Assembly (NCBI RefSeq): GCF_019430945.1
Contig: NZ_JAHYCB010000019.1
Span: forward strand, 1-64,000
Length of the DNA: 64,000 bases
Origin: Neorhizobium populisoli
Lineage (GTDB): Bacteria > Pseudomonadota > Alphaproteobacteria > Rhizobiales > Rhizobiaceae
Reading direction: 5' to 3'
The notes beneath the pieces were generated by a model, which was given only the letters and a program-made list of their open reading frames with translations, made no database searches and was not told the origin of the DNA. Shown here piece after piece: positions 40,699 to 49,524 of this stretch (within the stretch, counting starts at the first letter, position 1; each line of letters begins with the position of its first letter). The translations under genes were made by a program, and so were the position numbers.

Positions 40699-41790
40699 TT
40701 ATTGCGTTTCCAGCATCAGTTCGACCTGGGTCTCGTCCTCGCGCGTCTTGATGCAGGCCGCTTGCTTGTCGCTCCATAGGAGGTTCTGGCGCGGGTCGCA
40801 GAGACCGGTGATGACCCGTTGCCCTTCGTCGGTCTTCGAGGGTTTTGCGGTCTGCGAAGAGCTGGAAATATTGGCCGACGAGACGGCGTTGCGGGCATTG
40901 ACCAGGTCCGCCATCACTGTCCCGAGCTTGATGACGTTGTTGATCATCGCGAGATTGGCGTTACGAGCCGTCGAGTTTTGGTCCCAGCTGTCCTGGATCG
41001 TGCCCGAATGCATCTGCGCGAGCTGCTGGTACCAGCTTGCGACATTGCCAAGACTGTCGCCCGTGGCGCGCGTCGTGCCCATGGCGTTCAAGGTTGAGGT
41101 GCGCATGCCGGTATAGGCCGTCTCGCCACCCCCGAAATTCAGGGGTATTCCAGACTTGTCGGACCCGCCGAATGCCGGGAGCCAATCCTGCGTGATCGAG
41201 GCAACATAACCTTGCGTTTCCTTGAATGGCGGAATGCCGCCATATCTGTGGACGTTTCCTGGACCTGCATTGTAGGCCGCGAGCGCCAGCGATACATCGC
41301 CGCCATAGTGCTGAAGCTGCTGCCGGTAATAGCGCGCACCGCCGCGCAGGTTCTGCTCGATATTGTTTTCATCGACACCGAGATCGGACGCAGTGCCTGG
41401 CATGAGTTGGGCAAGACCGGTCGCGCCTGCACCCGACTTGGCGCAAGGGTTGAAGCGGCTTTCCTGATAGACCAGGGCCAAAAACTGGTTCTCATCGACA
41501 CCTTCTTCGCGGGCAATGCGTCGCACGAGGCCAGAGATCTCCGGGTTGGCTTCCGCCGCACCCACCGGATCGTTGCGCCGCCCGGGTTTGTACATCGAGC
41601 ACGTCACCGATGTGTCGATCGTGTATCGATCGTTGTCGGTATCCTCGATCTTTGTCGTGCTCTGGTCGCGCTGCTCGCGAGGATCGAGATTGGTGCCGTC
41701 GATGACGGACACGTCCGCGAACGCAATGCCGGCGTTGAAAACGACGACGCCAAGCGACACTTCCAGAGTGGAAAAACGCGAGGTGCTCAT
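40699..41790 (-). CDS. Second lytic transglycosylase of the virB operon
   Basis: A 363-residue exported protein. A signal region is followed by a Cys-containing linker and an SLT domain (about residues 105-215) with the catalytic Glu in LALVYQESRFNP and the markers GATGLAQLMPGTA and AAYNAGPGNVHRYGG. A long C-terminal extension of about 150 residues has no recognised domain. It opens the peptidoglycan for the channel. Its ATG overlaps the virB4 stop by four bases, so it belongs to the operon in addition to virB1, which is unusual. A longer start at 41868 would overlap virB4 further. Confidence 0.92.
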   Translation of the reverse strand: MSTSRFSTLEVSLGVVVFNAGIAFADVSVIDGTNLDPREQRDQSTTKIEDTDNDRYTIDTSVTCSMYKPGRRNDPVGAAEANPEISGLVRRIAREEGVDENQFLALVYQESRFNPCAKSGAGATGLAQLMPGTASDLGVDENNIEQNLRGGARYYRQQLQHYGGDVSLALAAYNAGPGNVHRYGGIPPFKETQGYVASITQDWLPAFGGSDKSGIPLNFGGGETAYTGMRTSTLNAMGTTRATGDSLGNVASWYQQLAQMHSGTIQDSWDQNSTARNANLAMINNVIKLGTVMADLVNARNAVSSANISSSSQTAKPSKTDEGQRVITGLCDPRQNLLWSDKQAACIKTREDETQVELMLETQ

Positions 41791-44201
41791 GAGGCCGGCT
41801 CCCAACAGCAGAACTCCGCCAGCCAGCCGGCTGGGTCGTCGCCATGCAGGTCGCGCAACCGCGCGCATTCCTCGACGGTTTCCTTGCGTCCGGACAGGAC
41901 CTTGATCAGGTCCGGCATTCCGCTAAGATCCAGTCTCGCGATAACGCTGTCGTTTCCGTGCTTGACCAGGAAGGCGCGCTTCTCCGGCGCCGTGTTGCGG
42001 ATGAAGTTGAACTCCTTCACGGACAGCCCGAAGCGTTGGATATAGCTGTCTTCGTCCGCTCTCGGGTTGGGGAAATGGATATTGGTCGCTGATTGCTCGA
42101 TCAGCGTGTGCGATGCCGGCGAGCGGGCGATATCGGCCGCCGACTGCGTGCCGAAGCCGACGATGCCATTCAGCTTTCGGATGGTCTTCATCTTGTCGAC
42201 GATGAAGTCGCTGAACGTCTGGTCTCGCAGGAGGCGCCAGCCTTCGTCCATGAAGATCATCACCGGCGTGCCGTCGAAGAGCTCGTCGAGCCGATGGTAG
42301 ATGTACATCAGGGCAGGTGTTCGCACCTCGTCATTGTCGAGGATGTTCGTCATGTCGAAACCGAAGGCCCGGTGGTCGGAGAAGGACAGAAGATCGTGAT
42401 GGGCGTTGAACAGCCAGGACTTCTCGCCCTCGATCCATGGCCGAAGGCGGGCGTGAAGGTCGTTCGGTCCGGCGCGCGACCGCCCGGTGAGCAGGCCCGA
42501 CAGGTTCGTCAATGTCCGTTCCGCGACCGGTTCCTGCATCAGGCGAACGATGGCGCGCTCGAGCGTGTCTTCTTCTTCCTGATCGAAGGTCGCGCCATGC
42601 TCCTTTCGCAGCATGGCTTTCAAAAGGCGCACGAGGAATTCGCGGTTCTCGCCGGTATTGTCGATCTGCAGCGGGTTAAAGCCGGTCGGCGTGCCGGGTG
42701 AAAGGATCTCGTAGGAGCCGTTCATCGCACGGATGAAGATCTCCGCGCCGCGATCCTTATCGAAGAAGACGGCGCGAGGAGAGGGTTTGACCCGGAAAGC
42801 CTGGGCCAACAGGAATGTGAGGGCCACAGTCTTTCCCGAGCCGGTCGGGCCCGTGACCAGAAAATGGCCAATGTCACGCCGATGGAAGTTGAACCAGTAG
42901 GGCGTCTGGCTGGTCGTTTCCAGGATCGTGATCGGGCGTCCCCAATGGGTGCCGTCCTGCTGTCCGGAGGCGAAATTATGCATCGACGACAGGCCGGAGA
43001 AATTGGCGCTCGACAGCATGGCGCGACGGGCGATGTAGGCGTGGTTGCCGGGAAGCTGCGCCCAGAAGGCCGCCTCGAGGTTCAGATCCTCGCGAAGCCA
43101 GTTGATGTTCATGTCGGTGAGGCAGGCGCCGAGATCGGAAATCGACTTGTTGATGCCATCGAGATCGCGGGAGAGGCACAGAAGCGTCAGGTGATGGAAA
43201 CCAAACACGGCCTCCTGGTTCAACAGGCTGTTCAACGCGAAGTCGATGTCGTTTTCGACATCGCTCCCCGACTCATCGGAGGCGCTGATCTGCCGCTTGA
43301 GCCGGCTGATCCGCTCCTGCGCAATCGGCTTGTCGGCAAGTGTGAAGGATTGCGTCAGGATGAATTCGTGGTTCACCTGCAGCAGCCCGTCGAGCATGCC
43401 GGGGCCAGTGAAGGGCGGATACTCCTTGATGGAAAGCATTGCCCCGAAGCGATCGTCCTCGCGGATTGGCCCCTGGGCCTGCATCGTGCGACGGGAGAAA
43501 TGCAGCCGCGACGTGCCGATATAGTTTGCAAGGCCCATGCGCGGCAGCCGCATCTTGCGCGGCACGCCGCAGGTCAGCACGGCGTTGAGGAATGCGCAAG
43601 GTTCTGAATAGGGTTCGCCGCCTCGGTCCGTGATCGTCAGAACCCGCGCCCCATACTTTTTGAGGTCGCGGACGATGTTGCCGGTCAGTTCCTCAAGCTC
43701 GTCGGTCGCCTCGCGCAGGCGATCGTCCTGGACGATCTGCCCTTCGGTCTTCGCAAAAACACGACGCGCACGATCCCCGACTGCCAGCACACCGCGCATT
43801 CCAGAGCGCAGCACCGTAAGATAGATTTCATTGGTGAACATGCGCTTGCCGCCGAGTGACGCAGAGTAGCGGCGGTCGAGCTCCGCGCAAAACGGATCGT
43901 CGAACGATCCCTCGATTGCCGTATCCACTTGGCGCCGGATCACGGTGGACCACACTGAGAATCGGCTCGATCCCAACGCACGGATGAGCGTGTTCTGCAC
44001 GACCGAGCGCATGTTGATCTCTGCCTGGTCTTCGGTCTGGAAGAACAGGCCGTCGAGCTGAACGACGCTCATTAGCGCACCGTCTTCAAGCTTGATGACG
44101 GTATCGGCGAGATGGCGGAGATAGGGGATATGGCGCGACATCGCTCGCTCGCGATGCCTTCGGGCACCAAAACCAAGTTCTTCGCGGATCACATTCAGCA
44201 T
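41787..44201 (-). CDS. virB4: Type IV secretion ATPase VirB4
   Basis: An 804-residue ATPase, the largest component of the apparatus. The N-terminal VirB4 domain has YLRHLADTVIKLEDGALMSVVQLDG and continues to about 400. The ATPase domain has Walker A VTGPTGSGKTVALTFLLA (about 445-460), Walker B PVMIFMDEGWRLL (about 640) and the motif VGFGTQSAADIARS. The ATG at 44201 is set by position, two bases after the virB3 stop; a much longer frame upstream would run over virB3 in another frame. Confidence 0.97.
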   Translation of the reverse strand: MLNVIREELGFGARRHRERAMSRHIPYLRHLADTVIKLEDGALMSVVQLDGLFFQTEDQAEINMRSVVQNTLIRALGSSRFSVWSTVIRRQVDTAIEGSFDDPFCAELDRRYSASLGGKRMFTNEIYLTVLRSGMRGVLAVGDRARRVFAKTEGQIVQDDRLREATDELEELTGNIVRDLKKYGARVLTITDRGGEPYSEPCAFLNAVLTCGVPRKMRLPRMGLANYIGTSRLHFSRRTMQAQGPIREDDRFGAMLSIKEYPPFTGPGMLDGLLQVNHEFILTQSFTLADKPIAQERISRLKRQISASDESGSDVENDIDFALNSLLNQEAVFGFHHLTLLCLSRDLDGINKSISDLGACLTDMNINWLREDLNLEAAFWAQLPGNHAYIARRAMLSSANFSGLSSMHNFASGQQDGTHWGRPITILETTSQTPYWFNFHRRDIGHFLVTGPTGSGKTVALTFLLAQAFRVKPSPRAVFFDKDRGAEIFIRAMNGSYEILSPGTPTGFNPLQIDNTGENREFLVRLLKAMLRKEHGATFDQEEEDTLERAIVRLMQEPVAERTLTNLSGLLTGRSRAGPNDLHARLRPWIEGEKSWLFNAHHDLLSFSDHRAFGFDMTNILDNDEVRTPALMYIYHRLDELFDGTPVMIFMDEGWRLLRDQTFSDFIVDKMKTIRKLNGIVGFGTQSAADIARSPASHTLIEQSATNIHFPNPRADEDSYIQRFGLSVKEFNFIRNTAPEKRAFLVKHGNDSVIARLDLSGMPDLIKVLSGRKETVEECARLRDLHGDDPAGWLAEFCCWEPAS

Positions 44202-44203
44202 CG

Positions 44204-44503
44204 TCACGGTCCGTAGGAGTTGGCGCCCCAGAACGTCTTGTTCGGCGTTCTGGGGGTATGACGGGTGGAGACCTGGAGCACATCGAGGAGGCGCGCATCC
44301 CAACTGCACAGTGTGAACAGGAGCGCATAGGCCGCAGGCGCGGTGAGCAGTGACCAGAAGGTGTTGGTCACGAGCCAGGCGATGATGGTGAGGCCGATGA
44401 CGAGGACGCCGGCCATATAGGGAATGCCCCAAAGCGTCGGTGGCCGGGTGAGGCCGATCACCACGGGTGTCACCAAGGGCTTGTCGTCTTCGAGCTTGGC
44501 CAT
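44204..44503 (-). CDS. virB3: Type IV secretion membrane protein VirB3
   Basis: A 99-residue protein with the VirB3/TrbD pattern: a short N-terminus (DDKPLVTPVVIGLTRPPTLWGIPYMAG), two closely spaced membrane helices (about residues 26-45 and 46-66) and a soluble tail. It anchors the pilin-processing complex together with VirB4, whose gene follows directly. Confidence 0.95.
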   Translation of the reverse strand: MAKLEDDKPLVTPVVIGLTRPPTLWGIPYMAGVLVIGLTIIAWLVTNTFWSLLTAPAAYALLFTLCSWDARLLDVLQVSTRHTPRTPNKTFWGANSYGP

Positions 44504-44506
44504 CGC

Positions 44507-44860
44507 CTAGTTTCCGACGACGGAGATCATCTGGTCGACGATCGCTGGAGCACCGAAGACGAGCCCGATGCCCAAGACGACGCCCCCGGCAAAGAACCAG
44601 CTGAGACGACCGGCAAAAGCCAGAAAGCCCATGCTGATCACGGCGATGATGGCGCAAAGCCTTCCGAAAGGTCCCGTGATGAAATCGACGATCGCCTGTA
44701 CCGCAGTCTGGATCGGTGCGAACGCTTGATTGGTTGCTTGCGCGAAAGCGGTGTCGGCTGTGGTGAGCTGGATCAGGGCCAATGCTGTGATCAACGCAGC
44801 GATGCGGCGATATGTATTCGGCCTGGAGAGCCGGCTCATGCGAAGGGTTTGGACGTCCAT
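44507..44860 (-). CDS. virB2: Type IV secretion major pilin VirB2
   Basis: A 117-residue pilin precursor with a long signal sequence (cleavage probably near AFAQ at about 42), then a mature part with two hydrophobic helices separated by a short basic loop (IVDFITGPFGRLCAIIAVISMGFLAFAGRLSWFFAGGVVLGIGLVF). A second ATG eight codons in may be the true start. It polymerises into the conjugative pilus. Confidence 0.95.
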   Translation of the reverse strand: MDVQTLRMSRLSRPNTYRRIAALITALALIQLTTADTAFAQATNQAFAPIQTAVQAIVDFITGPFGRLCAIIAVISMGFLAFAGRLSWFFAGGVVLGIGLVFGAPAIVDQMISVVGN

Positions 44861-44877
44861 CTTCGTTTCCTTTTCCG

Positions 44878-45741
44878 TTAAAAGTTCAGGACGCCGCCGA
44901 CGAAGGTGGCGGCGCGCGCGCCCATGACGCTGCTCGGTGTGGGAGGAGGGATCGATACTGCGGCCCTGGCGGTGGCGTCGCTGCGTTTGCGCGGAAGCTC
45001 GAAGCCGATCTGCCGATTGATGACGGCGGCGACATAGCGAACGGTTTCGGTATAGGGCGGAACGCCGCCATGGTCGTAGACCGCCTGTTCGCCGGCATTG
45101 TAGGCGGCGGCGACCAGGACTGGGTTACGGAACTGATCCACGAGAATGCGCAGATATCGGACGCCGCCGTCGATATTGGCTGCGGAATCGCAGACGTCTC
45201 CCACGCCAAGCCGCGCCGCGGTGTCCGGCATAAGCTGCATGGGGCCGCGAGCGCCCTTGGGGCTGTTGCGGACCTGGTCGAACCTGCTTTCGGTCCATGC
45301 GATGGCATTTGCCAACCCGGCATCCACCCCGTGCCTTTCGGCCGCGACGGCGACCAGTTCGGCAATCTGCCTTGGTGGCAGCGGAGAAGGTGGGCACTTC
45401 GATGGAGAAGAGACGTTACTAATATTATTCTCAGTTGGTGTTCGCGTAGTTGCCGAGCGTTCGCTGGGTGGAGCCAATGCGCCAGGTATCTTATCACTGA
45501 TATTGTTCGTAATTGCGCTTAGGTTTGATCGCAAAATTATGCCGGAGCGATCAAGGCTGAACGCGTCGGAAGCAGTCTCGGAAGACGGGAGCGATGCAAG
45601 AGGAAACTCCTGTCCGAGGGGGCGGATATTCCCGGAAAAGCGGCTATAGTCAAAGATCTCAGCGGATTGTACGCCGCATTCAGCCGTGATCGACCCTGAC
45701 AGTGCGGCCGCGAGGGCCAATGTGGAAATAGGGTGCCCCAT
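44878..45741 (-). CDS. virB1: Lytic transglycosylase VirB1
   Basis: A 287-residue exported protein, first gene of the operon. A signal peptide and a Ser/Asn-rich linker of about 110 residues precede an SLT domain (about 120-235) with the catalytic Glu in AIAWTESRFDQ and GARGPMQLMPDTA, AAAYNAGEQAVYDHGG. The C-terminus is short and Pro/Ala-rich. It clears peptidoglycan for channel assembly. The 132-base gap to the divergent gene at 45874 must hold both promoters. Confidence 0.94.
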   Translation of the reverse strand: MGHPISTLALAAALSGSITAECGVQSAEIFDYSRFSGNIRPLGQEFPLASLPSSETASDAFSLDRSGIILRSNLSAITNNISDKIPGALAPPSERSATTRTPTENNISNVSSPSKCPPSPLPPRQIAELVAVAAERHGVDAGLANAIAWTESRFDQVRNSPKGARGPMQLMPDTAARLGVGDVCDSAANIDGGVRYLRILVDQFRNPVLVAAAYNAGEQAVYDHGGVPPYTETVRYVAAVINRQIGFELPRKRSDATARAAVSIPPPTPSSVMGARAATFVGGVLNF

Positions 45742-45873
45742 CTAATAAACGCGCTCCAGTTCGTATGGTCGGCGGGGTTTCAACGACAATATTGGTGTCG
45801 CTTGCGGTTGCGTGTGTTTACTAAATGAGGTAACTGCTACATCAAGAATGTCGAGTCGAAAAGAGGAAAAATC

Positions 45874-46524
45874 TTGAAAATTCGAAAAGTGAAGATATCA
45901 AAAATAGATATGTACCGTTTTAGAGCTATGTGCTGCGCCGCCTCTTTGACGGTTTGCCAGGGCGCTTCTGCCTCAGCGGCAAGCCAGGTCGACGGGACCT
46001 ATGTCAGGTCGTTGGCGGCTCCGGGGAAAACCGTTCTGGTGATCGAATATTACGACGGTCAGAAATCGATCGTCGGCCGGATAGGCTTCGCCTCGGCGAA
46101 CGGCTTCCAGCCAGTTTCTCCGACGACGTTCAACGTGGACGACAGGGTTTCGCTGCAGCTGTTCGGGGTGGAGCCGTGCCAAGGCGACATGGTCAATCGG
46201 ACGGAGGGGTTTGCGGGGCGTTGCGACGACTTCGCCAAAGGGCAACTCGCGATCAAGCTGAAGGCGGCCCGCGTTCTCTACTGCCGGGCCTTCGTTTCCG
46301 AGCAGGGAGCACGGAGCCAGGACGTGACCTGCTTCGGCTACTATCACTATCCGGGCACGCTGGACACGATCGACAATATCGAGGAACAGCTCGTCTCGCT
46401 TGGGGCGCTGCGGCTTTCGAAGAAAGCAGGCGGCGGCGTCCTGCGGCCCGATCTTGTCCAGGCCGAAAAAATCGGGCGAGGTGGATTTGGCATGTGGGCC
46501 GATCCGCGGGTGAAAAGCCAATGA
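45874..46524 (+). CDS. Exported cysteine-containing protein, SNase-fold-like (first of four)
   Basis: A 216-residue protein with a basic start and a signal-type segment (cleavage probably after ASA or AAS at about 40). The mature part has a beta-rich N-terminal half, then VSLQLFGVEPCQGD, KARVLYC-like strands and a C-terminal helix ending EKIGRGGFGMW. The G(V)xxC turn and the terminal G-x-W recall the staphylococcal-nuclease fold, but the catalytic G-I-D-x-P-E acidic turn is replaced by GVEPC. It is divergent from virB1 and overlaps the next gene by ATGA. Confidence 0.6.
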   Translation: MKIRKVKISKIDMYRFRAMCCAASLTVCQGASASAASQVDGTYVRSLAAPGKTVLVIEYYDGQKSIVGRIGFASANGFQPVSPTTFNVDDRVSLQLFGVEPCQGDMVNRTEGFAGRCDDFAKGQLAIKLKAARVLYCRAFVSEQGARSQDVTCFGYYHYPGTLDTIDNIEEQLVSLGALRLSKKAGGGVLRPDLVQAEKIGRGGFGMWADPRVKSQ

Positions 46525-47063
46525 TGCGGGGCGCCTCAATCCTGGCTGCGACCATTGCGATAATCGCGTCCCCCTGCGCTGCCGCTTCGTCGGAGTTTTT
46601 CAGCCTCTCCGGTGACATGACCCTGGAGAGCGGCGATACCTGGTCGATCGGCGCTAAACGCTATCGCCTATACGGCGTCCAATCGTGCATCCGTGGAACC
46701 TCCTACACCGATCGACGCGGCAGCAAACAGGATTGCGGCGACGCCTCGCTCGCAGTTCTTGCCGCCTTCATGCAGGATACCCGCCCTTCCTGTGCGCCGA
46801 TCGTTCCCGACGCCGACCTGACCTATGCCGTCTGCTACGCTACCGTGGCAGGCCAGCGTCTCGATCTTGGTACGATGCTAATTTCCGAAGGCTTCGGTTT
46901 TGCAGCGCTCGATCCGTCCGGGCTTCCGATCAATCCTGCCTATGCGGTCGCCGAGCAACATGCGCGCGCCCGCAAGGCCGGGCTCTGGCAGTTTCCAGAC
47001 GTCCAGCATCCGTCCCTGTTGATAGGTCGGGCGTCTGGCGCAGATCAACGGCGGTCCCCATGA
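46521..47063 (+). CDS. Exported SNase-like protein lacking the acidic active-site turn (second of four)
   Basis: A 180-residue exported protein with a signal peptide (cleavage at about ASS). The thermonuclease fold is seen in KRYRLYGVQSC, DCGDASLAVLAAFM, YATVAGQRLDLGTMLISEGFGFA and EQHARARKAGLWQF. In active nucleases the first motif is followed by D-x-P-E; here it reads VQSC, so catalysis by the usual mechanism is unlikely and the paired cysteines suggest a disulfide-stabilised scaffold. It is translationally coupled to both neighbours. Confidence 0.72.
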   Translation: MMRGASILAATIAIIASPCAAASSEFFSLSGDMTLESGDTWSIGAKRYRLYGVQSCIRGTSYTDRRGSKQDCGDASLAVLAAFMQDTRPSCAPIVPDADLTYAVCYATVAGQRLDLGTMLISEGFGFAALDPSGLPINPAYAVAEQHARARKAGLWQFPDVQHPSLLIGRASGADQRRSP

Positions 47064-47731
47064 AAATCATCGGATACGGATTTCTTCTGGCACCAATGCT
47101 GCTCCCATCGCATGCGAAAGCAGCCGATCTGAACAAGGGCGCCGCAGTCGCCGTGCCGGAAGCCAGGGTTGTGTCTCCGATCAAGGGAAGAGCATCCGTA
47201 CTCAGCGGAGACACGCTCTGGTTCCCAACCCCAGGCGTCAGGATCCGCCTTGCTGGGATTGCCTCTTGCGCCTTGCCGCAATGGGCTTTCGATCCGTCGA
47301 AAGAGCGCGGCGCACAGCTGAAGCCTGTGCCATGCGGGCCTTTTGCGCGAGCCTGGTTGAAACGGACCCTCGGAGACGCGCTCGTGTCCTGCCGTGTTGT
47401 GCTGTCACCGACCGCACGAGAGGTGAGGGGGCGTTGCGACGTGAAGGGGCGCGATCTCGGCTACGAGATGGTGAAGGTCGGTTGGGCGCGCGTCGACGGA
47501 CCCGGGGGCATTGACCCCCAATACACGGCTGCGGAGCGTTACGCGCGCTCGGCACGCTACGGGCTTTGGGGCACATATGTTCTCGATCCGGATGAATGGC
47601 AGGCGCGGGCAATCGATCGCACCGTCGACCGCCGGCCAGTCGCAGACCACAGCCTCCTCCGCGACCGCCACAGTGAATTCACGCCGGCCTTCACGGACTG
47701 GCGCCATCGTCCCCGCCGAACTGATCGATAG
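47060..47731 (+). CDS. Exported SNase-like protein lacking the acidic active-site turn (third of four)
   Basis: A 223-residue exported protein with a signal peptide (cleavage after AKA at about 21). It has VRIRLAGIASCALPQ in place of the acidic turn, VPCGPFARAWLKRTLG, RGRCDVKGRDLGYEMVKVGWARVDG and ERYARSARYGLWGTYV. The order matches the SNase fold, with the same G(I/V)xxC substitution as its two upstream neighbours. A basic C-terminal tail of about 45 residues is extra. Its ATG overlaps the previous stop. Confidence 0.72.
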   Translation: MKIIGYGFLLAPMLLPSHAKAADLNKGAAVAVPEARVVSPIKGRASVLSGDTLWFPTPGVRIRLAGIASCALPQWAFDPSKERGAQLKPVPCGPFARAWLKRTLGDALVSCRVVLSPTAREVRGRCDVKGRDLGYEMVKVGWARVDGPGGIDPQYTAAERYARSARYGLWGTYVLDPDEWQARAIDRTVDRRPVADHSLLRDRHSEFTPAFTDWRHRPRRTDR

Positions 47732-47742
47732 AGGAAACGACC

Positions 47743-48297
47743 GTGTTGAAGTCTGCTCTGAACGCAACGATCATCTCTGTCATGGTCTATGGCGCGATAG
47801 CGCCGGCTGACGCCGCTCGTGCCAGCGAATGGGGATGCCAAGTCCTGCTCTGCGCCGCGTCCGACAATCCGAGCTGGCAGGGTGTCCAGAGTTGCCATCC
47901 TCCCATGGAGCGGCTGATGTCAGCCATGAAGCGTCCCGGTTTCTCCTGGCCAACCTGCCCGGAAGGAGGAGCAGGAAAGCCGGGTTACGAGCGTTACGAT
48001 ATCTGCCCCTCCGGATGGAGTCCCAGCCGTCTTCCAGGCACAGGCGGCGAAGACGATTTTACCGATCTTGCCCAATGCAGTAGAGCGGTTGAGCGATGCG
48101 GTGCTGCGCAAAGCCTTGGGGATGGTCGCGCTCGCGTGAACACTGGCGATGGGATCGTTCGAATCTATTCAGGCTTGGGTGCCTGCAATTACGTTGAATT
48201 CGCTCCGAGACCTTTGCGGAGCAAGCCTTATTTTTTCGACATCCGACCCGACGGTGGCGGGGATGACACCCGCCACTATTTTAGTTTGAATCAATAG
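47743..48297 (+). CDS. Exported cysteine-rich protein associated with conjugation genes (fourth of four)
   Basis: A 184-residue exported protein (GTG start with GAGGAAA ahead, signal peptide to about ADA, residue 24). The mature part opens with WGCQVLLCAASDNPSWQG...CHPPMERL and holds about eight cysteines. I recall proteins with this WGC-x-VLLC opening from rhizobial type IV secretion loci, without a known role. Being co-directional with the three SNase-like genes and divergent from virB, it may belong to the mating apparatus. Confidence 0.7.
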   Translation: MLKSALNATIISVMVYGAIAPADAARASEWGCQVLLCAASDNPSWQGVQSCHPPMERLMSAMKRPGFSWPTCPEGGAGKPGYERYDICPSGWSPSRLPGTGGEDDFTDLAQCSRAVERCGAAQSLGDGRARVNTGDGIVRIYSGLGACNYVEFAPRPLRSKPYFFDIRPDGGGDDTRHYFSLNQ

Positions 48298-48599
48298 CCG
48301 ACAGCGGCCGGTCGATCACAAAGTCCTGATTGTCACCTGCGTGCCGACAAGCGAAAATCGCTCGCAAAACGTTAGCGTTAACCAGGGCGAGCATGACGAC
48401 GACCACAAGAAGCTGCAGGTGCCCACAGCCATATCAGCCGCGGCCAGGGAAGTGATAAGTTCGGCCCTATTCTGCGCCGGGCTGCTGAACCGATCGATCC
48501 GATTCGGCTGCCCGGAGCGATCGCGGTCCGCTGCGCCTTGCCGAACCCGATCTCGGCGGCCGAGACGATCGCCCGGTATACGAAAAGGCCAGCGGCGCT

Positions 48600-48905
48600 A
48601 ACCGATCTCGACCGAAACGACCGGGTCATCCACGGCGAAAGCCTGCTCGTCATCCTGTTGCCAGATATCAACAACGTTCCTTGCGCGATGAGGCCACGCG
48701 CCTGAAAGCCGATTTCGGCGACAGTGCCGATCTGGCGTTGACCTGCGCCGCCGGCCGGACGATCAGCTTCGCCTGCACCAGCTTCTTATCTTGCCAGGCA
48801 GGCGGGCGTCCCGACGGTGGTTACCAATGACGTTGTTCATCATGCCCGCGACCGGCGCATTCCGCAGGATACATCACCTGACTACATCAAGGCCCATCCA
48901 AGATA
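48600..48905 (+). pseudogene. dnaE2: Error-prone DNA polymerase (dnaE2) remnant
   Basis: Across frameshifts the plus strand reads GESLLVILLPD, then LRDEATRLKADFGDSADLALTC, then ARQAGVPTVVTNDVVHHARDRRIPQD. This is the order of the PHP-domain end of DnaE2 (GLIGILVPD..., LRKLAGVFGDRAYVSL..., VVTNDVLFHEPGRRQLQD). Only this piece survives. The preceding 300 bases show no certain gene. Confidence 0.7.
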
Positions 48906-48953
48906 AGCGCCGATTGTGATAAGTTTGCTTAACGATAGTCCTCAAGGCTTGTC

Positions 48954-49487
48954 GTGGCGCACGCTTCAAAGGATAAAGCCAAAGTTGAAGGCCCGAAGAG
49001 TTCAGACATGACGACGAAAATCGAAAAGCATATCGAGGCTGCGCGACTGATTGAAGTCCGTGATCCTGAGATGGAAAACACAATCCATCGGCGGCCGGGA
49101 TTCGAAGAGATGGTGGATCTCGGCGAGATGGACAATCGTCTTGGCGAGGCGCTGAGCAGGGTAAGGAAAAAGCGTGGCCTGACGAGACCTGAACTCGCGC
49201 CTTTGCTCGGGCTCACAACCCAAGTTTATGGGCGATATGAGCGGGGCGAAGCGAAGATGCACGTCACTCGCCTTGTGCATTTAAGCGAGCTGTTAGACTT
49301 TGCGCCGTGGGACCTCATCTATGCCGCTGCTCCTCATCTCTGGGGAGACTCTCAAGAGGAAGCAGAATTACGGTTTCAGCTCATGAAACATGTCGAGCAA
49401 CTTCCCCCTGAGAAGGCAAGGCTGCTGATGGATCTCATCCGTTCGTTTCTCGAATTGGAGAAAGTTCAGCCAAACCGCGACGCATAG
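48954..49487 (+). CDS. XRE-family transcriptional regulator
   Basis: A 177-residue cytoplasmic regulator. A charged N-terminal region of about 60 residues precedes a Cro/C1-type helix-turn-helix (LGEALSRVRKKRGLTRPELAPLLGLTTQVYGRYERGEAKM, about residues 62-102) and a helical C-terminal part. The GTG at 48954 is the longest supported start; an ATG at 49008 would give 159 residues. Its targets are unknown, and it is the only classical repressor-type gene near the virB region. Confidence 0.85.
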   Translation: MAHASKDKAKVEGPKSSDMTTKIEKHIEAARLIEVRDPEMENTIHRRPGFEEMVDLGEMDNRLGEALSRVRKKRGLTRPELAPLLGLTTQVYGRYERGEAKMHVTRLVHLSELLDFAPWDLIYAAAPHLWGDSQEEAELRFQLMKHVEQLPPEKARLLMDLIRSFLELEKVQPNRDA

Positions 49488-49524
49488 CGCGCAGAGTTCC
49501 GCGGTTGGTCGCGGACAACAATAT

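Noticed and set aside
41212..42045. 277-codon plus-strand open frame
   Set aside because: Antisense to the second transglycosylase and the end of virB4; no domain.
48300..48600. Possible GGDEF or other regulatory gene before the dnaE2 remnant
   Set aside because: Frames are short and no motif is recognisable; only the dnaE2 part downstream has support.
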